Below, in pieces: positions 24,951 to 33,916 of a stretch of DNA of 64,000 nucleotides (within the stretch, counting starts at the first letter, position 1; each line of letters opens with the position of its first letter). A program made the position numbers and the translations under genes. The notes under the pieces are model-generated. The model did not search any database. It was not told where the DNA came from and saw nothing but the letters and a program-made list of their open reading frames with translations. The DNA is from an uncultured Paracoccaceae bacterium. Its GTDB lineage: Bacteria; Pseudomonadota; Alphaproteobacteria; Rhodobacterales; Rhodobacteraceae. The stretch covers positions 558,001-622,000 of the forward strand of contig CANMWG010000001.1 in assembly GCA_947501555.1 (NCBI GenBank). The letters are read 5' to 3'.

Positions 24951-26456
24951 TCACGATGGTTGTGTGGCTTCGCCACTGGTGAGTTGTACTTGGATCAATC
25001 GTCCCCCGTTTTCCGGATCAAGCAGGATTTGCGCCCCATCCGTCAAGACGATGCTTTCTCCTATTCCGATATCGGTTTTTTCCACGACATTGCGCATTCC
25101 TCCCAGCCCCTCATTCACCATATACCATTGTCCTTCGTGCTTTTGGAAGTAAGCAAGCCTTTTCCGGTCTGCATGTGATAATCGCTCATTGGGCGACTTG
25201 AACCGGTTTGCGTGCCAGGCATAAAGCCCGATCCCGTCATAGACGGTGATCCGGTAGTTGTCTGGCCGAAAGCTTTCGCCCCGTGATGAATAGAGGTTCA
25301 GGATTGGTACCTCTTGCCCGTAACGTGTCTGACAGAACGGGCAGGTGGGGTCTTGTGTATTGTCGAAGACGAACCATTTGCCGGTGCAGGATTTGTTTGC
25401 ACAAGGCAATAGCATGTCAGCGGTGTAGACCAGCGCCCGCTCCCAGTCGTCTGCCCGTGGTCGTTTCGTCGGATCGTGCAACCCATCCACAAAGGCTTTG
25501 TTGAACATATCGCTGATCAACGGCCCGCAAAGCGACATGGGCATTTTGTCCGTGTCCGCCCAGGGCAATTCGCTGTCCCGTGCGTATTCGGTGTTAACCC
25601 GATTTGATGTATCCGCGGGGTGTTCGATGAACAATGCCTGTTTGCCCATCGACAGCGCATCATCGCGCGCGCTGTCTTCGATGTCGTGCACTTTGCGCCC
25701 TTTCAGAGGGTGCCGCAGCAGCAGGTACATGTAGATCAGCGTGGCCAGCGCGTGCAGATCGGTTTGCATGCTGGGCAGTTTGCGCCGTGGGTCGGTGATC
25801 GGCAGGTGTTGGGTCGCGACGACCTCAGGGGCCACGAAATCGGGGGTACCCACAACCTCGGGCGGGAATTTGTCGGGCACGACCAGCCCGTCGATGTCGA
25901 TGATGCAAGCATCACCCGTCTTGGGATCAACCAGAACGTTTTTATAGCTGAGGTCAGAATGCGCGAGCCCTGATGCGTGTAACCGCCGGACAGACCGCGC
26001 AAGCCGCAGGCAGATTTTCAGATAGCCCAGCCAATCGCCCGCTTCGCGGCTGTCCAGAAAGGTGGTCCGGTTGTGGGCCGAAGCGAACCATTTGCCCTCT
26101 TTTTCCTTGCCTTTGATGCGCAGGCGGTCGTTATCGAAGGACCCGTGTTCAAAGAAAAAATGGCTGTCAAAGACCGGCACGACGACCCCGATGGTGCCAT
26201 TCCAATCTACGATGGCTTCGGGCCAACGGAAGAGTTTTGCAAGCGTTTCGCCACCGGCCCCTTGCAAGATGCTGTTGCGGTGCGGGCCAACGATCGCTTG
26301 CAGTCGTTCCATCCCTTGCTGGTCGGGTTTGGTCCGGTAGAAACCGATGACCGCGCGTTTCCCTTCGACCCAATGCACGTTTTTCATGCCGCCCTGAGCG
26401 AAGTGGTCGGGCTCAAACGTGATGTCTTGTCCATCAAGGGTTTTGGTGCGGATCAT
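24951..26456 (-). CDS. Ter-associated protein kinase with zinc ribbon
   Basis: A 501-aa Hanks-type kinase-like protein of the TerY-P triad. The catalytic loop HSDLSYKNVLVD (about residue 165), the metal motif IDIDG (in place of DFG) and the APEVVATQ segment are visible. A CxxxxC...CPFC zinc ribbon lies at about 350-378, and a C-terminal region of about 120 residues resembles a small beta-rich sensor. The glycine-rich loop is weak (FAQGGMKNVHW). It overlaps the phosphatase gene by four bases. It probably phosphorylates components of the Ter or injection machinery; substrates are unknown. Confidence 0.87.
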   Translation of the reverse strand: MIRTKTLDGQDITFEPDHFAQGGMKNVHWVEGKRAVIGFYRTKPDQQGMERLQAIVGPHRNSILQGAGGETLAKLFRWPEAIVDWNGTIGVVVPVFDSHFFFEHGSFDNDRLRIKGKEKEGKWFASAHNRTTFLDSREAGDWLGYLKICLRLARSVRRLHASGLAHSDLSYKNVLVDPKTGDACIIDIDGLVVPDKFPPEVVGTPDFVAPEVVATQHLPITDPRRKLPSMQTDLHALATLIYMYLLLRHPLKGRKVHDIEDSARDDALSMGKQALFIEHPADTSNRVNTEYARDSELPWADTDKMPMSLCGPLISDMFNKAFVDGLHDPTKRPRADDWERALVYTADMLLPCANKSCTGKWFVFDNTQDPTCPFCQTRYGQEVPILNLYSSRGESFRPDNYRITVYDGIGLYAWHANRFKSPNERLSHADRKRLAYFQKHEGQWYMVNEGLGGMRNVVEKTDIGIGESIVLTDGAQILLDPENGGRLIQVQLTSGEATQPS

Positions 26457-27622
26457 GGGGCAGGGTCCTTGGGGCGCATGATGGCGATGGTCCGGTCGTC
26501 ATGTTCGCCTTTGATCTTGAAATTCAGCCAGTCAAGCAATGCGTTTTCATCCTGCGCATCGATTTCAGTGTGCAAGGCGTTCCACGCTGCAGGGGTCGTG
26601 GCTGCGTTTTCGGATTCGAACATCGGGTCAGAAACGCCGTCGGTCATCAGCATGAAAGCCGTGAAATCGGGTACTGTCCGGTGGTGGATCCGAGAGACGA
26701 GGTCATCGTCAAAAGCATCATCGCGCAGGAACCGGGTTTGGCCTGCGTAGGCCCCACCATCGGGAGACATCATGAGCGGCGCGTCGTCGCCCCGGACCAG
26801 GCCGATCATCCCATCCCCGATGGATATGCTGGCGAAGGTCCAGCCGGCGTCGGTCTGTTGCGCAATCCCGATAAGAAGCGTTGTGCTGAACGCCTCAACC
26901 GGGCTGTCTTCGGCCTTGGCCACTTCTGAGATCGCGTCGCAGGCTAGCTTTGCGGCGGCACCAAGGGTTTTGCACAGGGCCGTTTCGTTTGTGGCTGCGG
27001 CATCTGGAAGGTGTTCAGCCAGCAGCAGGGGCAGTTCTGTGATCACGGTTTCCACGGCCGTTTGCGACCCGTAGCGCGAGAAGGGTGCGCTGCCGGCCCC
27101 GTCGGCCACCGTCGCGATGTGCCAACCGGTGACCGCGTCGTGGTAAATCCGCATGTCATCATCGCGCGGCAGAGCTTTATGCGCATGGCTGCGGCCGCGT
27201 CTGCTGGCGGCGATCATCGTGAGATCTGCGTCAACGCGGGCGCTGTCGGTGTCGTCTTTAGGATAGGGCAGGCTGTCCCAATCGACGGGCAGGTCCTTCC
27301 AGATCGTCCAGGGATCAGGGCTGGCGGGCAGGTGCAGGCTTAGCGTGACTTCGGTGCCATTCTGCGTTGCGCGCAGATTGAATTCATACATCTGCGGCCT
27401 GTTTACGATGCCGCTGATCATCCAGACCTTGGTTGTCTTGTCCTGTTCAAAATGTAGGTCCACATCATCAGGCCAATCGTTGATGATGTCGGTCAGCCCT
27501 GTGGGTTCCAGCAGTTCGGCGGTAAAGAATTCGCCCGCTGTTGCTGCTCGGCTCAGCCGTCCTTCGAGAACCTGCACGGGTTTGCGCGCCATCAGACGCT
27601 TAACCCAATCCACGATTGACAT
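26453..27622 (-). CDS. PP2C-family serine/threonine phosphatase
   Basis: A 389-aa protein: about 135 N-terminal residues of unknown type, then a PP2C domain with the metal aspartates in VADGAGSAPFSRYGS, LMTDGVSDPMF and GEHDDRTI. It is the second member of the TerY-kinase-phosphatase triad and should reverse the neighbouring kinase. The ATG at 27622 is chosen since GAAGGG precedes it and it limits overlap with terY to 23 bases; an ATG at 27664 is also in frame. Confidence 0.88.
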   Translation of the reverse strand: MSIVDWVKRLMARKPVQVLEGRLSRAATAGEFFTAELLEPTGLTDIINDWPDDVDLHFEQDKTTKVWMISGIVNRPQMYEFNLRATQNGTEVTLSLHLPASPDPWTIWKDLPVDWDSLPYPKDDTDSARVDADLTMIAASRRGRSHAHKALPRDDDMRIYHDAVTGWHIATVADGAGSAPFSRYGSQTAVETVITELPLLLAEHLPDAAATNETALCKTLGAAAKLACDAISEVAKAEDSPVEAFSTTLLIGIAQQTDAGWTFASISIGDGMIGLVRGDDAPLMMSPDGGAYAGQTRFLRDDAFDDDLVSRIHHRTVPDFTAFMLMTDGVSDPMFESENAATTPAAWNALHTEIDAQDENALLDWLNFKIKGEHDDRTIAIMRPKDPAP

Positions 27623-28631
27623 TGAACCCTTCGCCGGGTGCGGAGGCGCCATAAGTTCCTGCACCGCCGCACCAAGGGCAAACCGCTTGTTTCGTGCGTA
27701 CGTTCAGGCAGTGGATACCACCGCATTTGCCGCAATGGGCCATGGTAATTTCATTGGGGCAATGTGGGCAGGATGAGCCACCCAACAGGTTTTGCACGTT
27801 CATTTCCTGCATCGCGCCGCCATCCGCGCAAAGATCAAAATACTGGTTGCTGACCCCTTGCGCGGCTCGGAACTCGTAGGCCCCATGCTGTTGCGTTGAT
27901 TTTTCATACTTCAACAGGAACGGCAGTTCGTTGGTTTCACATTTGCCAACAACAACCGCCCAACGATCATCGGGCAGGCCATCGCTGCGCCCGTCATCTT
28001 CGGCCAGCTCACCAGGCAGGTTCTTGGACAGGTTCACGCCGTCATCCGACGCCCCGATCCCGACGCTTTGGCTTTGGATCGTGATCGATTGGGTCACCCA
28101 GGTGATCAGGTTGGTAAAGGCGTTTTCGCTGATATCGTTCAAGATCATCGTCTTGTCCGAGATATCGCGCAGCCCTTTCAGATCAGCCCGCCCGCCAACA
28201 GCGATTGACACCAGGCTGGCCTTGCGCCCGTATTTCTCTTTCCACTTCGCGATTGCCGGGGCGGGGTTGTCTGTGGGCGTCCCGTCGGTCAGCAAAAAGA
28301 CAATTGGTTTCCAATCGCCTTTGCGGTCTGGTGTCGTGGGCCGCACATCACGGTCGATCCGGTCCATCAACAGATCAAGTGCTGCCCCCAGCGAGGTGCC
28401 GCCGCCAATGGGCAGGCGCGGGGGGTAGAGGTTTGCGACCTCGACCATTGGTGTGATGACTTTGGCTTTGCCAGCAAAGGCGATGATCGAGACCTGCGCT
28501 GTTTCCAGTGCTTCGGGAATGGTCTTAAGCGTATCCGACAGTTTCGCCAGCCCTTCGTCCAATTGCCGCATGGTGTCGCCGATCATGGATTCGGAGACGT
28601 CGATGACGAAATAGACGGGGAGCTTGCGCAT
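27600..28631 (-). CDS. TerY-like VWA protein with C-terminal zinc ribbon
   Basis: A 343-aa protein. The VWA domain (about 1-210) has an intact MIDAS (DVSESM, GGGTSLG, LLTDGTPTD). The C-terminal region holds CPHC...CGKCGG...CPWC, a double zinc ribbon typical of TerY-P. VWA proteins of this type scaffold metal-dependent complexes. It lies 12 bases after the second VWA gene and overlaps the phosphatase gene. Confidence 0.9.
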   Translation of the reverse strand: MRKLPVYFVIDVSESMIGDTMRQLDEGLAKLSDTLKTIPEALETAQVSIIAFAGKAKVITPMVEVANLYPPRLPIGGGTSLGAALDLLMDRIDRDVRPTTPDRKGDWKPIVFLLTDGTPTDNPAPAIAKWKEKYGRKASLVSIAVGGRADLKGLRDISDKTMILNDISENAFTNLITWVTQSITIQSQSVGIGASDDGVNLSKNLPGELAEDDGRSDGLPDDRWAVVVGKCETNELPFLLKYEKSTQQHGAYEFRAAQGVSNQYFDLCADGGAMQEMNVQNLLGGSSCPHCPNEITMAHCGKCGGIHCLNVRTKQAVCPWCGGAGTYGASAPGEGFNVNRGLG

Positions 28632-28643
28632 GGGCGGCCTCGT

Positions 28644-29279
28644 TTAAATGACGATATTGATCTCGGCAGGGGGTGGTGGCAGGTTTGATCCGCCTTGTGG
28701 CGCGTCGGGCGCGTCGGGGCGATTGCCATCGGTGATGACGTCGCTGACCCATTTGAAAAACTGCTCAAACCCGGCACCATCAAGTGTATCAAGCATGGCG
28801 ACTGAGGTGCAGAAGCGTTTCAAAGCGGTCACATCCGCCGAAGGGCCTGCGCCACATCCCACGATTGAGGCAAAGCCCGCATTCTGGATCGCGCCGACCT
28901 GTTCGTTGAATGTCTGGGTGTCGGAAGGTTTGCCGTCCGTCATGATAAACAATAGCGGAGCCCAGTCGGCGTCTTCGCCGACTTTTACCTCGGATTTTAC
29001 TTTTTGTCCGGCCACCTTCAGCGCCTCGCCTAGGAATGTTGGGCCGCTGTTGGGGGTTTGCAATGACACGGCAGGAAAAGCGTCTAGAGGGGTCAAGTTT
29101 TGCATGACACGCGCCTCCAGATCGAACGTGATCAGGCTGATATGTACGGTGTCCAATGCGTGGGGATCTTGGCGCAGGGTGGACAGCAGAATTTGCATCG
29201 CGTTATTGACCGCATGGATCGGCTCGCCCCGCATGGAACCGCTGGTATCAAGCAGGATATAGACTGGAAGGCGTCGCAT
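28644..29279 (-). CDS. TerY-family VWA protein, compact form
   Basis: A 211-aa VWA domain with intact MIDAS (DTSGSMRGE, SGPTFLGEAL, MTDGKPSD) and a short Pro-rich tail, lacking the zinc ribbon of its neighbour. It is first in the VWA-TerY-PP2C-kinase operon and is preceded by a plausible sigma-70 promoter. Two VWA proteins in tandem suggest a heteromeric scaffold. Confidence 0.9.
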   Translation of the reverse strand: MRRLPVYILLDTSGSMRGEPIHAVNNAMQILLSTLRQDPHALDTVHISLITFDLEARVMQNLTPLDAFPAVSLQTPNSGPTFLGEALKVAGQKVKSEVKVGEDADWAPLLFIMTDGKPSDTQTFNEQVGAIQNAGFASIVGCGAGPSADVTALKRFCTSVAMLDTLDGAGFEQFFKWVSDVITDGNRPDAPDAPQGGSNLPPPPAEINIVI

Positions 29280-29323
29280 TTTGGTCTCGCTCGCAAAGGG
29301 TTCGGCAGTTGTCGCGTGAAACT

Positions 29324-29352
29324 CTGATAGCTTTACGGCAGAAATTTGACAA
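29324..29352 (-). promoter_or_regulatory. Candidate sigma-70 promoter for the VWA/TerY/PP2C/kinase operon
   Basis: Reading the minus strand, TTGTCA (29347-29352) and TATCAG (29324-29329) are separated by 17 bases. The expected start point is near 29317, giving a leader of about 37 bases before the VWA start at 29279. It lies in the 114-base gap between the last eCIS-linked gene and the signalling operon. Confidence 0.4.
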
Positions 29353-29393
29353 TGACGCTTTGCTGGCTGGACCCGACACAGGAAGGGCCGAAC

Positions 29394-32300
29394 TTATGGT
29401 TTTGGCCCGTTTTTCGCCCCTTGGTAGATGTGGAAGAGGATCAACAAAACCATCAACACAATCGTGGCGAGCAGAAGAAACGGTGGCACAGTGGCGCCGC
29501 TGTCGCAGATCGTTAGCGCAAGAAGCCCCACGAAAATGAGGCCTGAGCCGATCCAGGCGACCCCGAATTTGAAGGCGACTTTATCCATGAAGCCACTGTA
29601 GAATGATCGCCAGATGACCCCGGCTGTCACCAAAAATATCAATAGCATGGCTGCCGCAAAGTAGCTGCGGTTGGGACAGATAAAGGTGCATGCCCTTTCG
29701 GCATCAGCTTCAAAACTGGCTAGGAATTCTGGCATGATTGGTTTGAACCATTGTTCTTGAAAGATAGCGTTGATTGCGTCGGTCTCGGACCCTGACGGAT
29801 CAGGTGCGGGCCAAAATCCGATCCCGGCAAAGTTGTCCTGAAAATAGACCAGATCATCGGTCAATTGGCTGAACGGACCGGGTGGTGCGCTTCCGAGGGG
29901 GGCATTGGCCGCTTGACCTTGCAAGACATGTTCATGTCCGGCAGGGGGCACCACAGGGATGATCCGCCGCAAGACCCGGGCCCGGTCGATCCCGCGAAAG
30001 ACCCCGTTTTCCATCCGCGCCCGGAGCGTCTTTTTGGTGTCGGTCGTGGGCCGCTCCAGAAAGATCAGCACATAATCCACAAGCGGCTTTGCGCCGGTGA
30101 GCAGCGTTTCGAGATCGCTAAAGACGGGATGATCCCCCCGCGTGTCTGCGATATTCAGATCGAATGCCAGATTGATCGTCTGGTTACGCGCGGCAAGGGC
30201 GGGCTGCAACAGCGTGATCAAAGAGGTCAACCGCTCGATCCCCGGAACAGACCGCTGGGTTCCGTCATATCCATTGATGACAAAAGTTACCCCGTCAGGT
30301 TGTGGTGCGTCTAATATCGTTGGAAAGGCGGCCCAGAGGCTCCTGAGATCCGTGCTGTCGGTCCGGGCAAAGGGCGCGGTCATGGCAGTAATGTTTTGGA
30401 CTGCCGTGGCGATTTGCACGTCCGACCAGCTGTCCCATCCGGTTAAGGTGATCGCGAGGTCGGCTTTCGCCCTGTGCTGATGGGCCGCGTTCACGAAATC
30501 CCGCCGGCCGGCCGTCCATGCTGTCTCGTTATGCAGGGCCAGATTGCCATCTTCATTGACTGTAAATTCCAGTCCGTAGAATGCAGCCCGGTTGACCAAA
30601 CCAAAGTCGATCAATCGGCCTGGCGGTGCTGGGTTTTCTTCTTCAGCCTCTTCTGCCGGGGGGGCTTCGCTGGCCCCGGCCGCAGGGGGTGCAAGCCAGA
30701 AGGGCATAAAGCCGTAGACCAAAGAATTGTCGTCACGCCGGCCAGCGCAGCCGCAATCGGGCAATGCGATATTGGTGTCGAAATCATCATTGACGTTGTC
30801 CGCGCTGATCGTGGCGCTGGCCCGGATGTCGTTTGCGATCGGGCCCGTCGCGATGGGTGCTACGGCTGCATCGAAAAGCCGGGCGGTTGGGTATTCAACC
30901 CCGATCAAAGCGGTCAAAGCCGCGTTGATGTCTTCTGTTTGGGCCGCATCTGGTACCCCTTGTGTTGCCGGCGCTGCGGCGATGGCCGCGCTCAGCGTAT
31001 CTGTCAGGGTCCATGATGTGTCCACGGCCGGTTGCAGTTGCACCATGGCCCGATTGACAATTGTCGCAACCCTGTCCGCCGCGACGGGGCTGAGCAGGCG
31101 GCGTACGTCGCTTTTGAGCACCTCGGGGTTTGGTGCTGGTTGGTAGTCCGCCCCGAGCAACGTGTCGCGGAATTCTGGATCGGTCACAGTCGCGGTGATG
31201 GCGCTATCCGTGGCCTCGGTCACCCCGATGGTGGGGCTTTGGGGTAGTTCCGCGAAAGGCGGCACGCCTTCAGGCAATGTATCAAAGCTTTGTGAGACAG
31301 GTTCGGATGCGCTGGCCAAGACATCTGCGGCGGCTTCGACCTGTGCGTCAATCTCGGCCCCGGTGGCCGATTGCAGCGTTCCGCGAATAGCCGACAGCAA
31401 GGCGCCGCGGCTGGTTGTTGAAAGCCCCACGAAGGGTTCAATCAGTGCTGCACTTTCGCCGATACTGTCCGCGAGTGCCAGATTGGCCGTCTTTTCGGCG
31501 TTCAGCGTAAAGGCCTGCCCGAAGTTTTCGGGACTGTTCAGCGCCAAGAGAACCTGATCGCGGGTGCAGTCGCTGACCTGTCCGGTCAGTTGCGTCATAA
31601 TGGCCGCGGTCAGGGCATCGCCGCTTTCAAAGCTTTGCCCGGCCAGTTCGCCAAGTAGCCCGTTGACGTCCACTGGTGCCACCAACCCATCAAATGCTGC
31701 CTGATCGAAGCTGATGTAATCAGTCACCTGGCCACCCCCGCCATGGTCGCAGCTGGCAGGCAGATCTTGATAGATCGCGTTGAAGTCTCGCAATGCTCCA
31801 GCCCGGTTTTCACCCCTGTATTCAATGACAAGTGCGATGACAGCCGCGCTATTGCCCACCAAACGGGGCCCTCGGTCTGCGATGTCTTCGCCAAACCAAA
31901 GCGCAAAGTCAGGCGTCAGCAGCTGATGTACACTGCCTGCAAGCCCGGCTTCGAGCGCGCCAAGGGTACTGAGCACTTGCGCGGTGCTGTCTGCGCCGCC
32001 GCGCAGGTCCAGTTGACTGCAGGTTGACGCGGCATCGGGCCATAGATCGGGGTCCAACCCATTCAGGACCAGCTGGCCGGTCTGTGCAGTGGCGGGCAGC
32101 GATGAATAGGCCACCGTTGCGCAGTCTGTGGCCCCGGTCTGGCCTTGCAGCCCTTCGGCTATTGTCGCTGGTGTCCCGATCACTCTCAGGATTTCCGCAT
32201 TCAGTGGTATCTCATCACCGGGCAAGAGCCTGTCTGCAAAACTTGTTCCGCTTGCGATCTGATTCCAATCGGGTGCTTGGGTGGCCAACGTGCCGTAATG

Positions 32301-32585
32301 TTGGGCAAGCGCTAAAGTGCCTGCAACAATATCAACATCCGTTGGCACAGGAAATGCGCGACAAAAGTCTACCAGGCGCACCCGTGTGTAAGCCCCCAGC
32401 CGATTGTCTGCCAACAATGAATTTTCGTCGCCCAGAGCCGTTTGTAGTCCGCGTTGGACGCCTGCAATGTTTGCAATCTGCGCGTCTGGTATCACGGCCG
32501 TCCGCAAGTTAGTGCAGTTGGCTGCAGCCACTGTTGGTAGCCACCCAAGGAGCAGGCCAAAGATCAAAGTCCGTAGGGCGGTCAT
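29394..32585 (-). CDS. Membrane-anchored GH18-like protein linked to the eCIS
   Basis: A 1063-aa exported protein. It has a signal peptide (1-21), a peptidoglycan-binding-like segment at about 35-75 (VQRGLQTALGDENSLLADNR), and a long Ala-rich middle. A glycoside-hydrolase-18-like barrel spans about 615-955 (LVYGFMPFWLAP, FGLVNRAAFYGLEF, AITLTGWDSW), and three transmembrane helices follow at about 973-1055. The catalytic DxxDxDxE strand appears as DGVTFVINGYDG, which lacks the acidic residues, so it may bind rather than cleave glycan. It overlaps the AAA+ gene by four bases (ATGA), so it is part of the injection-system operon. Confidence 0.65.
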   Translation of the reverse strand: MTALRTLIFGLLLGWLPTVAAANCTNLRTAVIPDAQIANIAGVQRGLQTALGDENSLLADNRLGAYTRVRLVDFCRAFPVPTDVDIVAGTLALAQHYGTLATQAPDWNQIASGTSFADRLLPGDEIPLNAEILRVIGTPATIAEGLQGQTGATDCATVAYSSLPATAQTGQLVLNGLDPDLWPDAASTCSQLDLRGGADSTAQVLSTLGALEAGLAGSVHQLLTPDFALWFGEDIADRGPRLVGNSAAVIALVIEYRGENRAGALRDFNAIYQDLPASCDHGGGGQVTDYISFDQAAFDGLVAPVDVNGLLGELAGQSFESGDALTAAIMTQLTGQVSDCTRDQVLLALNSPENFGQAFTLNAEKTANLALADSIGESAALIEPFVGLSTTSRGALLSAIRGTLQSATGAEIDAQVEAAADVLASASEPVSQSFDTLPEGVPPFAELPQSPTIGVTEATDSAITATVTDPEFRDTLLGADYQPAPNPEVLKSDVRRLLSPVAADRVATIVNRAMVQLQPAVDTSWTLTDTLSAAIAAAPATQGVPDAAQTEDINAALTALIGVEYPTARLFDAAVAPIATGPIANDIRASATISADNVNDDFDTNIALPDCGCAGRRDDNSLVYGFMPFWLAPPAAGASEAPPAEEAEEENPAPPGRLIDFGLVNRAAFYGLEFTVNEDGNLALHNETAWTAGRRDFVNAAHQHRAKADLAITLTGWDSWSDVQIATAVQNITAMTAPFARTDSTDLRSLWAAFPTILDAPQPDGVTFVINGYDGTQRSVPGIERLTSLITLLQPALAARNQTINLAFDLNIADTRGDHPVFSDLETLLTGAKPLVDYVLIFLERPTTDTKKTLRARMENGVFRGIDRARVLRRIIPVVPPAGHEHVLQGQAANAPLGSAPPGPFSQLTDDLVYFQDNFAGIGFWPAPDPSGSETDAINAIFQEQWFKPIMPEFLASFEADAERACTFICPNRSYFAAAMLLIFLVTAGVIWRSFYSGFMDKVAFKFGVAWIGSGLIFVGLLALTICDSGATVPPFLLLATIVLMVLLILFHIYQGAKNGPKP

Positions 32586-33916
32586 CCGGTTCGTCCTTCT
32601 TTACGCATTTCGCCTGCAATGGCTTGTTGAATGTCGCGGTTTGAAATCATGTCTGCATTGCGCCTGAGGGCAGAAATGGCGGCATGCCGGGCGACGTTGT
32701 TGATCGCGCCTCCGGCAAGTGTATGCGCCTGCCCAAGCGCAGCGATATCCACATCCGGCGCAAGCGGCATTTTTCCCAAAACGCTGCGCCATAGCGCGGT
32801 CCGCAAGGTTGCGTCTGGTTTGGGAAACCCTATCGCCATTTGGAAGCGCCGAAAGAACGCCTCATCTATATTGCTGCGCAGGTTCGTGGCGAGGATGACA
32901 AGCCCTGTGCATTCCTCAATCCGTTGCAGCAGATAGGCCACTTCTTGATTGGCGTGCCGGTCGTTGGCTGATGTTGTGGCCCCGCGCGCGCCGAACAGTG
33001 CGTCGGCTTCGTCAAAGAACAAGATCCAGTCGCGTTGTTCCGCCATATCAAAGACTTGCGCGAGGTTCTTTTCCGTCTCACCGATGTATTTGGATACGAC
33101 CATGGACAGATCGATCCGGTAAACCTCAAGCCCGGTGCGCTGCCCCAAGAGCGTGGCCGTCAGCGTTTTGCCCGTACCCGGTGGCCCGTAGAACAACGTC
33201 TTGAACCCTTCGCCGAGCCGTGCCGCCATCCCCCAATCTTCCAGGATCGTGCGGCGGTTATCCAGCCAGGCCGTCACATGGTCGAGCCCATGTGTGACCT
33301 CGCGTGGCAAGATCAGATCGTCCCAATTCAGGCCGCTGCGCAGCCTGCGCGCTGGAAACTGCGGCGAAAAATCGGGGGAAGGCGTTTTGCCATTACAGAG
33401 TGCCGCAACTTTATGTGCCGAGATCGTCAATGGCCCAGACAGCAAGGCGTCAGAGGCCCCTAATGACAGCCCACCCATTCGTCGGAGCGGATGATCCGCC
33501 GCAAATAGCGCCATTGCCGCAATCCGCCGGGTGGTGTCATCGCCCCCCAAAAGAAACAAGGCAGTTTGCCCCGTGGGCTGGAAGGTGACGCTGTCCTGTC
33601 TGAACGCTCCAAATTCGGTGAATGGCCGGTCAATCCCCGTGTTGCGCACGAAAAATGGATCAAGCACCGAAGGTTGGATTTGAGGCGCAAGGCCAAGGGC
33701 GAGAACAAGCCGGGACGCGGTATCAAGCGGCGCCTCAGCGACCAATTGTGCGAGTGCTGATCCTTTTGGCAACTGCGGGGCTGCGGGCGGCGCGAAAGGG
33801 GTTTTACTTCTCTCAAAGAAATGCGCGATCCGCGCTGTGATGACGGCTGAGAGCCAGTCAATCTCGGCTTTGATGGCCTCGGCATGGATATCTGTGGGCT
33901 GGGTTTGGTCAGTCAT
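32582..33916 (-). CDS. eCIS AAA+ ATPase (Afp15-like)
   Basis: A 444-aa single-domain AAA+ ATPase. Walker A GPPGTGKT is at about residue 243, Walker B ILFFDEADALFG near 298, and a sensor region (ILATNLRSNIDEAFFRRF) follows; about 200 N-terminal residues are of the Afp15 type. In Afp/PVC systems this ATPase is needed for particle assembly or cargo loading. It overlaps the tape-measure gene by eight bases. Confidence 0.9.
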   Translation of the reverse strand: MTDQTQPTDIHAEAIKAEIDWLSAVITARIAHFFERSKTPFAPPAAPQLPKGSALAQLVAEAPLDTASRLVLALGLAPQIQPSVLDPFFVRNTGIDRPFTEFGAFRQDSVTFQPTGQTALFLLGGDDTTRRIAAMALFAADHPLRRMGGLSLGASDALLSGPLTISAHKVAALCNGKTPSPDFSPQFPARRLRSGLNWDDLILPREVTHGLDHVTAWLDNRRTILEDWGMAARLGEGFKTLFYGPPGTGKTLTATLLGQRTGLEVYRIDLSMVVSKYIGETEKNLAQVFDMAEQRDWILFFDEADALFGARGATTSANDRHANQEVAYLLQRIEECTGLVILATNLRSNIDEAFFRRFQMAIGFPKPDATLRTALWRSVLGKMPLAPDVDIAALGQAHTLAGGAINNVARHAAISALRRNADMISNRDIQQAIAGEMRKEGRTG

